Assembly (NCBI RefSeq): GCF_963675165.1
Contig: NC_087391.1
Location: forward strand, 1,755,001 to 1,819,000
Origin: Halichondria panicea
Lineage: Eukaryota > Porifera > Demospongiae > Suberitida > Halichondriidae
Length of the DNA: 64,000 nt
Direction of reading: 5' to 3'
Shown: piece by piece, positions 1 through 34,147 of the stretch
How the letters are laid out: every line of letters starts with the position of its first letter
Position numbering within the stretch: the stretch's first letter is position 1
The notes under the pieces: model-generated
The model's input: the letters and a program-made list of their open reading frames with translations, nothing else
Databases searched by the model: none
What the model was told of the DNA's origin: nothing
Translations under genes and position numbers: made by a program

Positions 1-390
1 GAACGGTGACGATAGTTTTAAAAGATAATAAATTATATGCTATTCAACAGTACACGTGGCAATTTTGGTGAGTGCTCCATTAATTATTATGTTCAGGATG
101 GTTCTTGTAGTCAGCACTATTGAGTTGAGCAGTGTGGACACCTAAGCACCCTCACTGACATGCAGTCATACAATGAAGATTTATGAGCATTGGAGGGCCA
201 CAGTACATATTACGTAACTATTTGCAAGAGTTTTAAAACAAGCTCTTGCTGAGATTGTTCATTTCTAGGAAAATGTAGAGCTCATAAGCACTAGTTTACA
301 ATAACAAACATGTTAGAATAGTTTTTTGTGAAAATAATCTACTCATAGTGAGTAGCCTCGAGTTTTACTATATATAAATGATCCCTATAG

Positions 391-539
391 GAATCATCCC
401 CAAGGCATCCAGTGCTGCTCGTATCAAAGAGAACTGTGAACTGTTTGATATCAAACTCTCCCAGGAAGATAAAGACACACTCAACACCTCTTTGGATGAG
501 GGATACCATTTCTGCTGGGACCCTAATGGAGTCACATAA
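391..539 (+). CDS. Aldo-keto reductase-like, last exon only
   Basis: The frame after the acceptor ctatag (389-390) encodes about 48 residues ending in TAA at 537-539. It reads IIPKASSAARIKENCELFDI, followed by an acidic helix (LSQEDKDTL) and a CWDP-containing tail. This matches the C-terminal end of the aldo-keto reductase barrel, where the IPKS..xRIxEN segment contacts the 2'-phosphate of NADPH and precedes the final helix. Such enzymes reduce aldehydes and ketones in the cytosol. The catalytic Asp/Tyr/Lys/His residues lie on upstream exons outside the window, so substrate class cannot be judged. Positions 1-390 read as intron, with no further exon recognised. The gene converges on the cytochrome b5 gene, whose stop lies about 150 bp downstream. 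Confidence 0.72.
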
Positions 540-690
540 ACATCAATGCATGATTGGTGACTCTTGTTACTGTGTGAATTATGATTATTGCACACACAAT
601 GGCATTGAATGAATACTGAAACACAAAAGCAAAGTAAATAATTATATACACAGTGATCCGACCTTATGTATGCAGTACATTATTGCGTAG

Positions 691-1103
691 TCACTGTTTC
701 AGGGCTCCAATACAATACTCTTTCATTAGTTCTCTAGCTTGTGCAGTATGACGACCTATCTCCTCAAATACACCACTCGTATCTGTTCCTGCAATAAATA
801 CGGGAGATTCTGCTGTCATGTGCGTGAATGTGTGTAATGTCTTTTAATTCATACAAGTTAATAATTTAGTACCTGCAAAATCTATTAGTATTTTTGCTCC
901 TCCTGGGTGCTGTGTGGTGCAAAAGTATAAATATAAAATATAATGGCGACTATAAATAAGTACGTCAACATAACTTCAGATCGAACTACCTTATGAATAA
1001 ACTCTGTAACATCATAGACCTTGCTATAAATAGCTATCCAGAAAGATATGGAGCTATTATGCTGTGAGATCTCCTGTAGTGAGTAGCAAGCATCTTCTGA
1101 CAT
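691..1103 (-). CDS. Small soluble cytochrome b5-like protein
   Basis: There are three minus-strand exons: 1103-990, 909-873 and 788-691 (stop TGA 693-691). Phases fit and give 82 residues. The fold is cytochrome b5: an N-terminal YSLQEISQHN helix, the strand WIAIYSKVYDVTEFI, the first haem ligand in HPGG (exon 2), and a second His in IGRHTAQAR where family members have the second axial ligand. The product ends IGALKQ with no hydrophobic tail, so it is probably a soluble electron carrier rather than a membrane-anchored one. The start at 1103 is the ATG directly before the b5 helix. The middle exon is only 37 bp. The gene is divergent from LYST with 243 bp between start codons. Confidence 0.85.
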
Positions 1104-1346
1104 AGAGTCTGTCTTAATTTTTGTCTTGATCACAATAATACACTGCAAATGAGCAATAAAACGATCTTTACCAAACATTGAGAATTGGAAAGCATCAACA
1201 GCTAGAAGCAATACCATAATGAGAATCTATTATCAAGCACCTAATGGAACAATCTTTACCAAACGTTGACCTTCTGTACTCTGCTCGGACCCCATGATCC
1301 AAGAAAGTTATACATGCAGTACTATACTATACTGTAGGGAGCTAGG
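1104..1346. promoter_or_regulatory. Probable bidirectional promoter, cytochrome b5 / LYST
   Basis: This 243-bp gap separates two divergent start codons (1103 minus, 1347 plus), so it must hold both 5' UTRs and probably a shared promoter, unless either gene has an upstream noncoding exon. I see no convincing TATA box or other named motif. The call is positional inference. Confidence 0.45.
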
Positions 1347-24883
<23,537 letters not shown>

Positions 24884-25284
24884 GACTTTCAATCGCCCGC
24901 TTTAACTTTGTGTTATTTTGTGTATACTTGCACTGTGTTTGTTGTCAGTCGTTCTCTGAACAAGATTAAACTGTTATAGTGTTTAAAATTTGTTCATTGC
25001 ACATGTCTATATTATTTATAGACAGAACTTATTATTTTAATGTGACCAACAGCAGCAATACATGTAGATTTCTTATGAAAATGAGTAAAATAATGACATA
25101 GTAACTTGCACTGTGTTAATTTGTTGTCAGTACAAGAATGCTTGTTTCAATGTGTAAGATAATGGCGTTTGTAATGTATAATTATAATTATAGTAGATCA
25201 GTCGATGATTGATATCTAATGCGCATATACATGTACGCACTATTGAATGATCCTATATGCATCCCCTAACAAATACATATAGGT

Positions 25285-25347
25285 ACATACGCCTGCTCTT
25301 GATTATATATAATTATATATTCAAGAGCTGAGCATGCAGGCGTATGT
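25285..25347. repeat. AT-rich hairpin
   Basis: ACATACGCCTGCTCTTGA is answered by TCAAGAGCTGAGCATGCAGGCGTATGT across an ATATATAATTATATAT loop. This resembles a small foldback element. Confidence 0.7.
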
Positions 25348-26856
25348 CACTCGTATATTGTCTGTATGCAAGGTTCACATTCCTGGCACCAGTTGCAAAA
25401 TTATTCATGCATGGTAGAGTTTTGATTGTTCAACAATAACTTTTACAACATTTATGGTCTAGACTATAGTGCCTAGTTTGCTGTGATGGTTTCTACTTCT
25501 CTTCTGCTCTAGCTCACGCTCTCTCTAGTGTTGAAAAGTCAGGTTTTGTCTTCTTTTGTACTGAGGTAGAATGGTGGGTGTTTTTCTGTCAGTACCGACC
25601 GGCTCTGGCAAGTCTACTAGATCGACTAGCCATGTCAATCTCTAGCCCTGTACTATCACGATAGATATATACTGCAACTGAGCTCTCTGAGTACACCACT
25701 ACACACTGCACATGTATTAATTTGCAAGGTTGATTGGAGGGGATAGATATTAAGCATGCCTTTAGGTCTACCTAACACCTGTCTATAGTACTACTAGACG
25801 GGCGTCGCTATGGCAAGCCAATTGCAAGTGTAACAAAATTACCAAACAGTTACCCCGGGGTGACGATTACCCTTACTCTGGGGTGAAGGATAAGTTTACG
25901 TAGGGGTAAATCCACCCCGGGGTAGATTCTCGTGTTTTTGCGCATGCTCAGTGTGCTAGTACCAAGCAGCCCCACCCCTCTACGGTTGTTGTAACCTTTA
26001 GAGAAATTACCCTACAACCCCATGCAGAGAACCTCTGCTACAATCCACACTGTCAGACACATGACAATCAAAAAATGCACTTCGAATACAAAGTTGAGCG
26101 GTAACTGTCAAGTGTATGATTTGCGACAAGAAAATGTTTGATGGAAACTGACAGTGTGTAACAACGTGTACCCTCTATTTTGTTTCACTGCCAACAGAAG
26201 AATGCCACGTACACTGGTCATCCTATACAGGGGTAAGAGAATAGATAAAACGGTAGCTGCAGAATTAGTGAGTAAAGAATCACAGAATCACAAAAGTTCG
26301 AAGAACGACATTTAAGACATTATGTCATGAAAAATCTATGTAGACAGTTTTAATACTTTCCTATCGACAATGACCTATAAAGAATTATATATTTACATGG
26401 CTAAACTGTATTGTACTGTAAGAGCTATATATTTGATGTGTTCAAACATCCCCAGCAAAAACTCATGGGCATCTTCTTGCTGATTTGGTCTCCAGCGAAT
26501 TAACAACCCTTTCATTCAGAAATTAGGTGAGAGGTATACGTACTTATGTCTAGAACGTTTATCTGATCTTACTTTTCATATTAGAATATACATACAGCTG
26601 ATGGACACACGACAGAGTTTTGCTGATATTCATTTAGAGACTTTTCAAAGCATACACCATACAAAACTGGCCAATTTCATGACAATGCTCTGATTGAGTA
26701 AACGTGTACATTTATTTTAGTGTGAGTCAGATGTTTGTAATGTCTCACTATCACTAATTATTTTCCATAAACCAGGGGTATAGAATACACTCTGTATCAC
26801 AGAATTTGCAAAACAGGTGTTCCCCCCATGTTCTGCAGCCCTCCTATAGACATGAT

Positions 26857-26886
26857 CAGGAGTGCATGAATATTCATGCACTCCTG
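26857..26886. repeat. Perfect 30-bp palindrome
   Basis: The sequence is its own reverse complement, with half-site CAGGAGTGCATGAAT and no spacer. It lies in noncoding spacer. It could be a MITE remnant or a binding site; function is unknown. Confidence 0.9.
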
Positions 26887-26979
26887 GACATGATTAGTGG
26901 GTTCAGGACTATTATGTGAGGGCGGCCATAACCTCAAAAGGGCTGACTCAGCAGTTGGAATCATTCCTGTGTACGTACG

Positions 26980-27762
26980 TAGCCTCGATCCCAGGCCTTA
27001 CTTTTTCTTGCTGTTGTCACTGTTCATCCATAAATCATAAGAAAGACATAGTGAGGCAGCAAAGAAAGAAATGGGCGTACAGTTAAGAAAAAGTAAGGCC
27101 TGGTTCGGGAAATCGCGTGATCCGCAAGGATTTTTATGAACGTGGGCGATATGTAGCCCACAATCGTGACGTAAGATATTCTCCCACGCATTCAGAGTTA
27201 ATTAATAAGACTGTACGTACTGAGACAACCACCAAGCTGTGCTGCAAGTCAGATCAGAGAACCAGCGTGGCCAGCTCTGGTGGAAGTAGCTACCTGCTAT
27301 ATGATAATGATGACTAGATCTATACTATCAGTAGACTATAGTATGTAGAAAGACACAAGAAAAGGTGGATAGTCTGATATAATCTGAACACATAACTAGT
27401 AGATCATCTAGCTAAGCCTAAGGTATAGCTAGCTATAGTGCTTGCAAACTTCCAGTTCCAAGTCCATGTCCAGCTTGCTGCAGGCAAAGTTTTATTAGTC
27501 ATAGATCTCTGCGTGGGCAGTCCAACATCTCTAGCTCAGCATGCCCACGCTCATTTTCACCCTTCTACCACCCTTCTACCCTCACGCGACTTCCCGATAC
27601 AGGCTCTCCTTTTTCCTACTCTACGTCTATTTCTTTCTTTATTCCTCCAATTAATACCGTATTTTATCTCATTGAACGATTAATACAGTATTTTATCTTA
27701 TTGAACGATTGTGATAACGATTGTGATAAAGAACAGAAAAAGGAGAGCCTGTGTAGAGGCTA
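26980..27762. mobile_element. Nonautonomous MULE-like element, copy 1 (AGGCTA family)
   Basis: It begins TAGCCTCGATCCCAGGCC and ends GAGGCTA, flanked by 9-bp direct repeats GTACGTACG (26971-26979 and 27763-27771; low-complexity sequence, so supportive only). Internally it has subterminal inverted repeats (AGGCCTTACTTTTTCTT / AAGAAAAAGTAAGGCCT, and CAGGCTCTCCTTTTTC / GAAAAAGGAGAGCCTG). It shares interior sequence with 56248-56750, for example TTTTTATGAACGTGGGCGAT and CACCCTTCTACCACCCTTCT-like stretches. It has no transposase ORF. A Mutator-like assignment rests on the 9-bp duplications seen across the family. Confidence 0.65.
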
Positions 27763-27865
27763 GTACGTACGTACGTATGTGTTGAGCCTTCCTGATCCTC
27801 GGAATAAAGGCCGTCGAGTCACAGAGATCCAGAGCGAAGGGAGTGCTTCCAGTCTACCACTGGAT

Positions 27866-29053
27866 ATGAGTAATTACAAGTTAAAGAAAACATTTATCGG
27901 ATCTTCTTCATTGGTAATTATTTTGATTGGTATCTTCTATATCCATCAATACACTTCACGGCCACTCAATGTATTTGCTCGTTCAGATACTGGTACTAAC
28001 AGTTCAGAACCAAGTGATTCTTCTATGGTTATTCGATCAGCATACATTGACACACGTGCGAGAAATGGTCGCAAACACCCTGTGTTAGTGATTTTTGCAG
28101 AGACCTCTATGGAAATACGCAAACATGGGTTAATTGAAGGCTGTGGTGCTGATTCCATTAATGCTAAAGCTTTCGAGATTTCTACTCTTTACTTTCCCTG
28201 GATTAATCAACATTACCCAAAACTTACTCATGAGGAAGTAATGATTGATTGTTACGATCTTGAAGTCCATGAAAACAGCACCGCTTTTGTGCGTTACCGT
28301 CCACTTCCAAACTCAAAAGAAGCAATAACAGGTACTATTGACATTACATACCCTGCACGTAGAGATGACTATAAAGACAAAGTTGTTGTTTGTACAAACT
28401 GCTTTGGCAAACCACCTTGGTTAAGTGAGTGGCTGAAATATCAGAAGACTATTGGAGTTGATTTGGTTCAATTATATGTTGAAGAGCAATTTATGAGTGA
28501 CAATGAAAATCTCAAAATTGTTGAAAGTTATATTCAAGAAGGTTTCCTGAAAGTAGAAAATCGCAAAACATATTTCGATACATCACAGATTAACTACCAC
28601 TCACAACTTCTAAACTATCATGATTGTTTGTATCGCTATCGAGAAGTGTTTGAATTTGCCTTCTTTTTAGATACTGATGACTTTTTTATCCCACGTTTTC
28701 CTAACAAGACTAATGTACACGACTATGTCAACCAATTTTTTACTGAGGACAATCAAGTATCAGCTGAATTTGTATGGCTCAAATATTTTCCTGATTGTGG
28801 CTTAACACAACCGTTATCAAATTTGAAAGACGGAAATATAACACGCTTACTCAAAGTTAAAGAATTCTGGACGGCATCGGAGAAAAAATTTGTTTGTAGA
28901 CCAACCCTGACGACATCGGTTGGAATTCATTCTACAGCTGGAATATTGGAAGGAACAACAATCGTTCATCCACCTGGCAATGTAGCTTACATAGCACATG
29001 TTAGGGCTCAGGAATTACTACACCTACCTCGTAATGCTAATTGCAAAACTTGA
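27866..29053 (+). CDS. GT92 (DUF23) glycosyltransferase, copy 1
   Basis: This single-exon ORF encodes 395 residues and starts at the ATG that aligns with copy 2 (MSNYKLKK / MINYKLKK). A hydrophobic segment at about residues 10-28 (SSSLVIILIGIFYIH) makes it a type II Golgi-type membrane protein. The catalytic region has VCTNCFGKPPWLSEWLKYQK, the GT92 WLxEWxxYH-like motif with Q for H, then FAFFLDTDDFFIPR as the DxD metal/nucleotide-sugar site. GT92 members transfer galactose or related sugars to glycans in worms, plants and birds; the substrate here is unknown. Compared with copy 2 it lacks about 33 residues of the stem after the membrane segment. Coding and flanks are AT-richer than LYST. Confidence 0.85.
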   Translation: MSNYKLKKTFIGSSSLVIILIGIFYIHQYTSRPLNVFARSDTGTNSSEPSDSSMVIRSAYIDTRARNGRKHPVLVIFAETSMEIRKHGLIEGCGADSINAKAFEISTLYFPWINQHYPKLTHEEVMIDCYDLEVHENSTAFVRYRPLPNSKEAITGTIDITYPARRDDYKDKVVVCTNCFGKPPWLSEWLKYQKTIGVDLVQLYVEEQFMSDNENLKIVESYIQEGFLKVENRKTYFDTSQINYHSQLLNYHDCLYRYREVFEFAFFLDTDDFFIPRFPNKTNVHDYVNQFFTEDNQVSAEFVWLKYFPDCGLTQPLSNLKDGNITRLLKVKEFWTASEKKFVCRPTLTTSVGIHSTAGILEGTTIVHPPGNVAYIAHVRAQELLHLPRNANCKT

Positions 29054-29535
29054 CTGATATCACAGCTATAATGATATTTATAATTATATGCATATCAGTT
29101 TTGAGAAGATATACAATAACGAGTATATATTGCAAGCTGTGCTGTGCTAATGCCTCTCAACTATAGTATTAGTTATTGCCCAGCACGAGTGCAACATGCC
29201 ATAACTAACTTGTTGCCCAATGACGTCAAACTCTTCTGATCGGTCAATTTTTCCCTATATAATTGTCATGTGTTTTGAGGTGAATTCATTAGTTTAGCTA
29301 GTAAATTTTTGGTTTTTTTCCCATAACTATAATGAGAAGGTAGTAGCCTATAAAAGGACCAACTATATACTGCTCTGGCTGTGTACACTAGCTACAGCTA
29401 GTACATAGTGTACACAGCAGTGGGAAGTATGGTATAGTGATGCAAAAAGCCACGCCTTTCAAAATATTTATAGCAGATAATTCTAATTAAAGAACAATTT
29501 TCGTGATAGCAGATAATTCTAATTAAAGAACAATT
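29054..29535 (+). repeat. 3' flank shared with GT92 copy 2
   Basis: This stretch aligns with 32417-32890, including the ATGATATTTATAATTATATG start and the AAAAAGCCACGCCTTT MITE-like end. The tandem duplication therefore covered the gene plus about 0.45 kb downstream. Here a 33-bp unit ending CAATTTTCGTG (about 29475-29540) is repeated twice, but it is present once downstream. Confidence 0.8.
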
Positions 29536-29705
29536 TTCGTGGACTGGACTTCTTCTAGCTAGCTGGCTGCCAGCTAGATTAGTACTGCATGTGCTTGTTA
29601 CCACTATAGGCCCTGGGCAGTATGTGATCTGCCTGTTAATTGTAGCCCAAGAGTTAATCAGTTCATTAGGTTTTTCTTCTGAACAAATTCTAGACTACAT
29701 TGATC
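29536..29705 (+). pseudogene. NACHT-NTPase (NLR-like) fragment
   Basis: The frame gives LVTTIGPGQYVICLLIVAQE followed by SSLGFSSEQILDYID. This matches the NACHT region after Walker B (LLPxxxVLVTTRP ... GFxEEQIxxYI), here without Walker A or B. The same sequence occurs in the longer fragment at 34148-34866 (reverse strand). The reading frame then runs straight into LINE reverse transcriptase, which marks the insertion point near 29705. Confidence 0.6.
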
Positions 29706-30660
29706 TATCAGAACTAGTCATCAGCAAAATTCTGGAGAGGCACTTACTGAGCGTCATGACAACCCACCTCAATACTAACTCTCCCCTGTCCTCTCAACAA
29801 TGGGGATTCACTGCAGGGAAATCCACAACTGCAGCCCTCGTATCTTTTTCACACGACTGCCTTGAATCCCTGGATGGGGGTAAAGAGATGTGTTCTGTGT
29901 TTTTCGATCTCAGCAAGGCCTTTGACTCAGTCCATCACCTTCCTTTGCTAAATAAACTAAAACAAATTGGATTAAACCCATTCATCACCAAAGCTATCTA
30001 TCGGGAAGGCTCCAGCTAGTTGTTCTTGATGGTGTAGAATCAAGCCTCCTACCTGTGATTTCAGGGGTCAATTCTTGGCCCTCTACTCTTCTTAATCTAT
30101 ATTGATAAGGCCGCCAACTGTGTGTCATCGAGCAGCATAGTAATGTATGCTGATGACATCGCGCTCTACAGGTCAATCAGTTCACAATCTGACTACTCAA
30201 AACTCCAGGATGATGTGAACTCACTCTGCCACTGGATATCCCACAATCACTTGAAGTTAAATGTTGCTACATGACCTTCTCTAGGAAACACTCACCCACA
30301 CTTCCGAACTCCCCTCTTACTATTGACGACAATTTTTCTCTCTCAAATACCTTGGTGTCAACTTCTCAAGTGATTTCTCCTGGACCAAGCATATTACTTC
30401 TACATGCAATAAATCGAGAAAACTTATTGGCATGCTCCACAGGAGCTTTTACAAATACTCGAAATCTGACTCTACCTCAAAATTATACAAATCACTAATT
30501 AGACCTCATCTAGAATACGCCTCTGCTGTCTGGAGTCCCCACTTGGCTAAGGACATCAAGTTACTGGAGGATACCCAGAAGTTTGCCCTAAAAGCGTGCA
30601 CAAAGAAATGGGATGAGAATTATGAGACACTGCTAACCATGTGCACCAGGCCTTGTTCGC
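29706..30660 (+). mobile_element. Truncated LINE (CR1/Jockey-type) reverse transcriptase, dead
   Basis: Reverse transcriptase motifs run in order across several frames: LERHLLSVMTTHLN, QQWGFTAGKSTTAA, FFDLSKAFDSVHH (motif A), SILGPLLFLIYID (motif B region), MYADDIALYRS (catalytic YADD near 30145), NHLKLNV, then SLIRPHLEYASAVWSP. Frameshifts and stops break it at least three times and the endonuclease half is missing, so it is a 5'-truncated relic. It lies inside NACHT-like sequence between the two GT92 copies. Confidence 0.88.
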
Positions 30661-30700
30661 CTAACCCTTATAAAAGCGAAAACTCGGCCTGGGATCGAGG

Positions 30701-31010
30701 CTAGGTTAGACTTGCAAGCCGTCACTGTTGCAGGCGATCAGTAGACTGGTCAAACTCCGTGTTGAGACTTGTGTTGCACAGTCAGCATATCAGAAAATAT
30801 TTTAAGTGGCTGCGGTTTTCGTGACGTCAGTATACTGCATGTGATACGTAGAGTTTTCTAGTGAACGTCACTATCATTGATCTTGTGGTAACCGCATGTG
30901 GTTAGTTGCCACAAATATTGTGGCAAACGTTACACAAGTCTCAACACGGAGTTTGACCAGTCTACTGTTCGCCTGCAACAGTGACGGCGGCTTGCGAGTC
31001 TAGGCTAGGT
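30701..31010. mobile_element. Foldback element with ~95-bp arms
   Basis: The left arm (TAGACTTGCAAGCC, CACTGTTGCAGGCGA, GTAGACTGGTCAAACTCC, GTTGAGACTTGTG) is mirrored on the right by CACAAGTCTCAAC...CGCAAGCC-complement up to CTAGGCT. It abuts GGCCTGGGATCGAGGCTA at 30687-30704, the terminus of the AGGCTA family. No ORF. Confidence 0.85.
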
Positions 31011-31116
31011 AGTAGCTACCATAATATATCCGTCCAGAGAAGATATATATATATCTACGGTTGCTCAATCGCCGTCAAGTCACAGAGATCCAGAGCTCAG
31101 AGTGAAGGGAGTGGTT

Positions 31117-32416
31117 ATGATTAATTACAAGTTAAAGAAAGCATTTTTCGGATTTTCTTCATTGGTAATTATTTTGGTTGGTATCTTCTATATCTATCAA
31201 TATTCTTCACGGCCATTCAATATATTTGCTAGTTCAGATACTGGTACTAACAGTTCATCACAAATAGAAGGTACTCCAGAACAAAGATTAGAAGCCGTTT
31301 CTAATGGTACTCGAACTCAGAAGCAAAACGTGTTCCTCCAACAAGTTCATTCAGAACCAAGTGATATCCATTCTTCTATGGTTATTCGATCAGCATACAT
31401 TGACACACGTGCGAGAAATGGTCGCAAACACCCTGTTAACACAGTAGTGATTTTTGCAGAGGCCTCTATGGAAATACGCAAACAAACATGGGTTAATTGA
31501 AGGCTGTGGTGCTGATTCCATTAATGCTAAAGCTTTCAAGATTTTTACTCTTTACTTTCCGTGGATTAATCAACATTACCCAAAACTTACTCATGAGGAA
31601 GTAATGATTGATTGTTACGATCTTGAAGTCCATGAAAACAGCACCGCTTTTGTGCGTTACCGTCCACTTCCAAACTCGAAAGAAGCAATAACAGGTACTA
31701 TTGACATTACATACCCTGCACGTAGAGATAACTATAAAAACAAAGTTGTTGTTTGTACAAACTGCTTTGGCAAACCACCTTGGTTAAGTGAGTGGCTGAA
31801 ATATCAGAAGACTATTGGAGTTGATTTGGTTCAATTATATGTTGAAGAGCAATTTATGAGTGACAATGAAAATCTCAAAATTGTTGAAAGTTATATTCAA
31901 GAAGGTTTCCTGAAAGTAGAAAATCGCAAAACATATTTCGATACATCACAGATTAACTACCACTCACAACTTCTAAACTATCATGATTGTTTGTATCGCT
32001 ATCGAGAAGTGTTTGAATTTGCCTTCTTTTTAGATACTGATGACTTTTTTATCCCACGTTTTCCTAACAAGACTGATGTACATGACTATGTCAACCAATT
32101 TTTTACTGAGGACAATCAAGTATCAGCTGAATTTGTATGGCTCAAATATTTTCCTGATTGTGGCTTAACACAACCGTTATCAAATTTGAAAGACGGAAAT
32201 ATAACACGTTTACTCAAAGTAAAAGAATTCTGGACGGCATCGGAGACAAAATTTGCTTGTAGACCAACCCTGACGACATCGGTTGGAATTCATTCTACAG
32301 GTGGAATATTGGGAGGAACAACAATCGTTCATCCATCTGGCAATGTAGCTTACATAGCACATGTTAGGGCTCAGGAATTATTACACCTACCTCGTAATAC
32401 TAATTGCAAAACTTGA
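31117..32416 (+). pseudogene. GT92 glycosyltransferase, copy 2 (frameshifted)
   Basis: It is about 95% identical by eye to copy 1, with the same N-terminal membrane anchor, WLSEWLKYQ motif and LDTDDFF site. It keeps a longer stem (TPEQRLEAVSNGTRTQKQ...). A 4-bp duplication near 31482-31489 (GCAAACAAACATGG against GCAAACATGG in copy 1) shifts the frame. The N-terminal 127 residues then end at TGA about 31500, and the catalytic part continues from about 31490 in another frame. All catalytic motifs are intact, so the break may be recent, a polymorphism or an assembly error. Confidence 0.8.
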
Positions 32417-32975
32417 CTGATATTACAGCTATAATGATATTTATAATTATATGCATATCAGTTTTGAGAAAGATATACAATAACGAGTATATATTGCAAG
32501 CTGTGCTGTGCTAATGCCTCTCAACTAGTATTAGTTATTGCCCAGCACGAGTGCAACATGCCATAACTAACTTGTTGCCCAATGACGTCAAACTTCTGAT
32601 CGGTCAATTTTTCCCTATATAATTGTCATGTGTTTTGAGGTGAATTCATTAGTTCAGCTAGTAAATTTTTTGTTTTCTTCCCATAACTAATGAAAAGGAG
32701 TAGCCTATAAAAGGACCAACTGAGTTATTGGGTAGGTTGGTGGGCATATGTCCTAAAAGTAGATTTATTTCTCAAAATCTACTGTAGTGCAAGTGCATAT
32801 AATCCCAGTGGTATGGTAGTGATGCAAAAAGCCACGCCTTTAAATATTTGCACGTTTAGCAGATAATTCTAATTAAAGAACAATTTTCGTGAACTTAAAT
32901 TTTCGTGTAGGATTGCTAACCCACGAAATCCACGAAAATTAAGCCCCTCAAAAATTTTGCGCTATACGGTAGATA
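32417..32975 (+). repeat. Duplicated GT92 3' flank and partial MITE
   Basis: 32417-32890 repeats the flank of copy 1. From about 32817 to 32972 it reads as a partial copy of the element with TACCGTATAGCGC ends (CACGAAATCCACGAAAATTAAG ... GCGCTATACGGTA). Full copies lie at 52266-52483 and 62455-62687. Confidence 0.75.
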
Positions 32976-33126
32976 CATCACGTACAAACAAAGGATAGAC
33001 GTAAAGATATGTGGTAAAATACCATTCAAAATCTGGTTAAAATATAGCCCCCGAAAGGCCGAGGGGTACATTACCAGTGTTACCTATAGTACCTACACGT
33101 ACCTATACACTGCATGTACATTACTA

Positions 33127-33849
33127 CGGTGGCCCTGAGGTATATACCTACTCTATTTTGCATTTGCAGTTCATTTCGCAGTTCACCTGCGCTTCTGCAG
33201 GCAGTTGACTTCTGCATGTTCACAGTTGACTTTTGCAGTTGCCCACAATTCAATATGATTTTACAGCATTAAGGACATAGAAATATTGTACAGCAGGACC
33301 TAGAAATGCTGATAGCAAGCCTGTAGAAACAGGTTACCATAATTATATAATAAACAACAATAATAATTAGATGTTGCAACAACATATATTTCAAAACAGG
33401 CAAGCCATGCAATGATTATGCTGGCTAGCTAGCTAGCTGTGTCTAATATCTCTGCTGTACGTGTCTGTCTGTGTTTGAACGATTATTTGTAAGGTCTCCA
33501 CGAGTAAAAGTATTTCATCAACACTGAGATATGTTGAAATGGGGTATTCAATGTCTGCATAATAATTATATCCTATTACCGTATACTGTTGAGTTGTTGC
33601 AAATGTGCCATGATAAAACACAGACAGACACAGCAGAGATAGTCTACATGTATTAGAATTAGACACAGCATAATTATTCTCTTGTCTGTTTCTTATTAAA
33701 GAACATGTTGATGTCATGTGATTATTATGAGATTGAGCAACTGCAAAAGAGAATTGCAGAAGCGAACTGCAAAAGCGAACTGCAAAAGCGAACTGCAAAA
33801 AATGAACCGCAAACGCAAAATGGAGTAGGTGTATACCTCAGGGCCACCG
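33127..33849. mobile_element. TIR transposon with 8-10 bp target duplication
   Basis: It opens CGGTGGCCCTGAGGTATA and closes with the complement ending GGGCCACCG. Flanking direct repeats are TACATTACTA (33117-33126 and 33850-33859). The terminal repeats extend about 60 bp and hold oligomers of GCGAACTGCAAAA on the right and TTTTGCAGTT-like units on the left. No transposase is visible. The duplication length suggests a hAT- or MULE-like mechanism. A solitary end (CAGGGCCACCGTA) lies at 33968-33980. Confidence 0.8.
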
Positions 33850-34147
33850 TACATTACTATGATTATGATGTAATACACATTAGTCTAGTGTGATGTAATG
33901 CAAGGAATAGTTATACCAAGAAGCATCCAACTATCAAGTATAGCTAAGGTGAACTACTCGTATAGCGCTCAGGGCCACCGTAGATTATACTGTTGCTATT
34001 CTCGTGGTTTTCTCTGTAAACTTCAACTACAATTCTGGCATGAAGAGGGTTATACATTGCACTAGAGATACGTGGATTAGAGTCACATAGTTCTGATGGA
34101 GCCCCATCTTTGATCATTAGATCAATGTATTCTCGAATTTGTAAAAC

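Larger units (their letters stand above)
24884..26979. other. LYST 3' flank and noncoding spacer
   Basis: No coding region is recognised. The first few hundred bases must hold the LYST 3' UTR; no clear AATAAA is seen near the stop. Small palindromes lie at 25285-25347 and 26857-26886. A CCCCGGGG-containing inverted pair lies near 25850-25925. Confidence 0.6.

Noticed and set aside
26983..27115. Possible tRNA-like or SINE promoter (GGTTCGGGAAATCG)
   Set aside because: It resembles a B-box only loosely and is better explained as subterminal inverted repeat of the 26980-27762 element.
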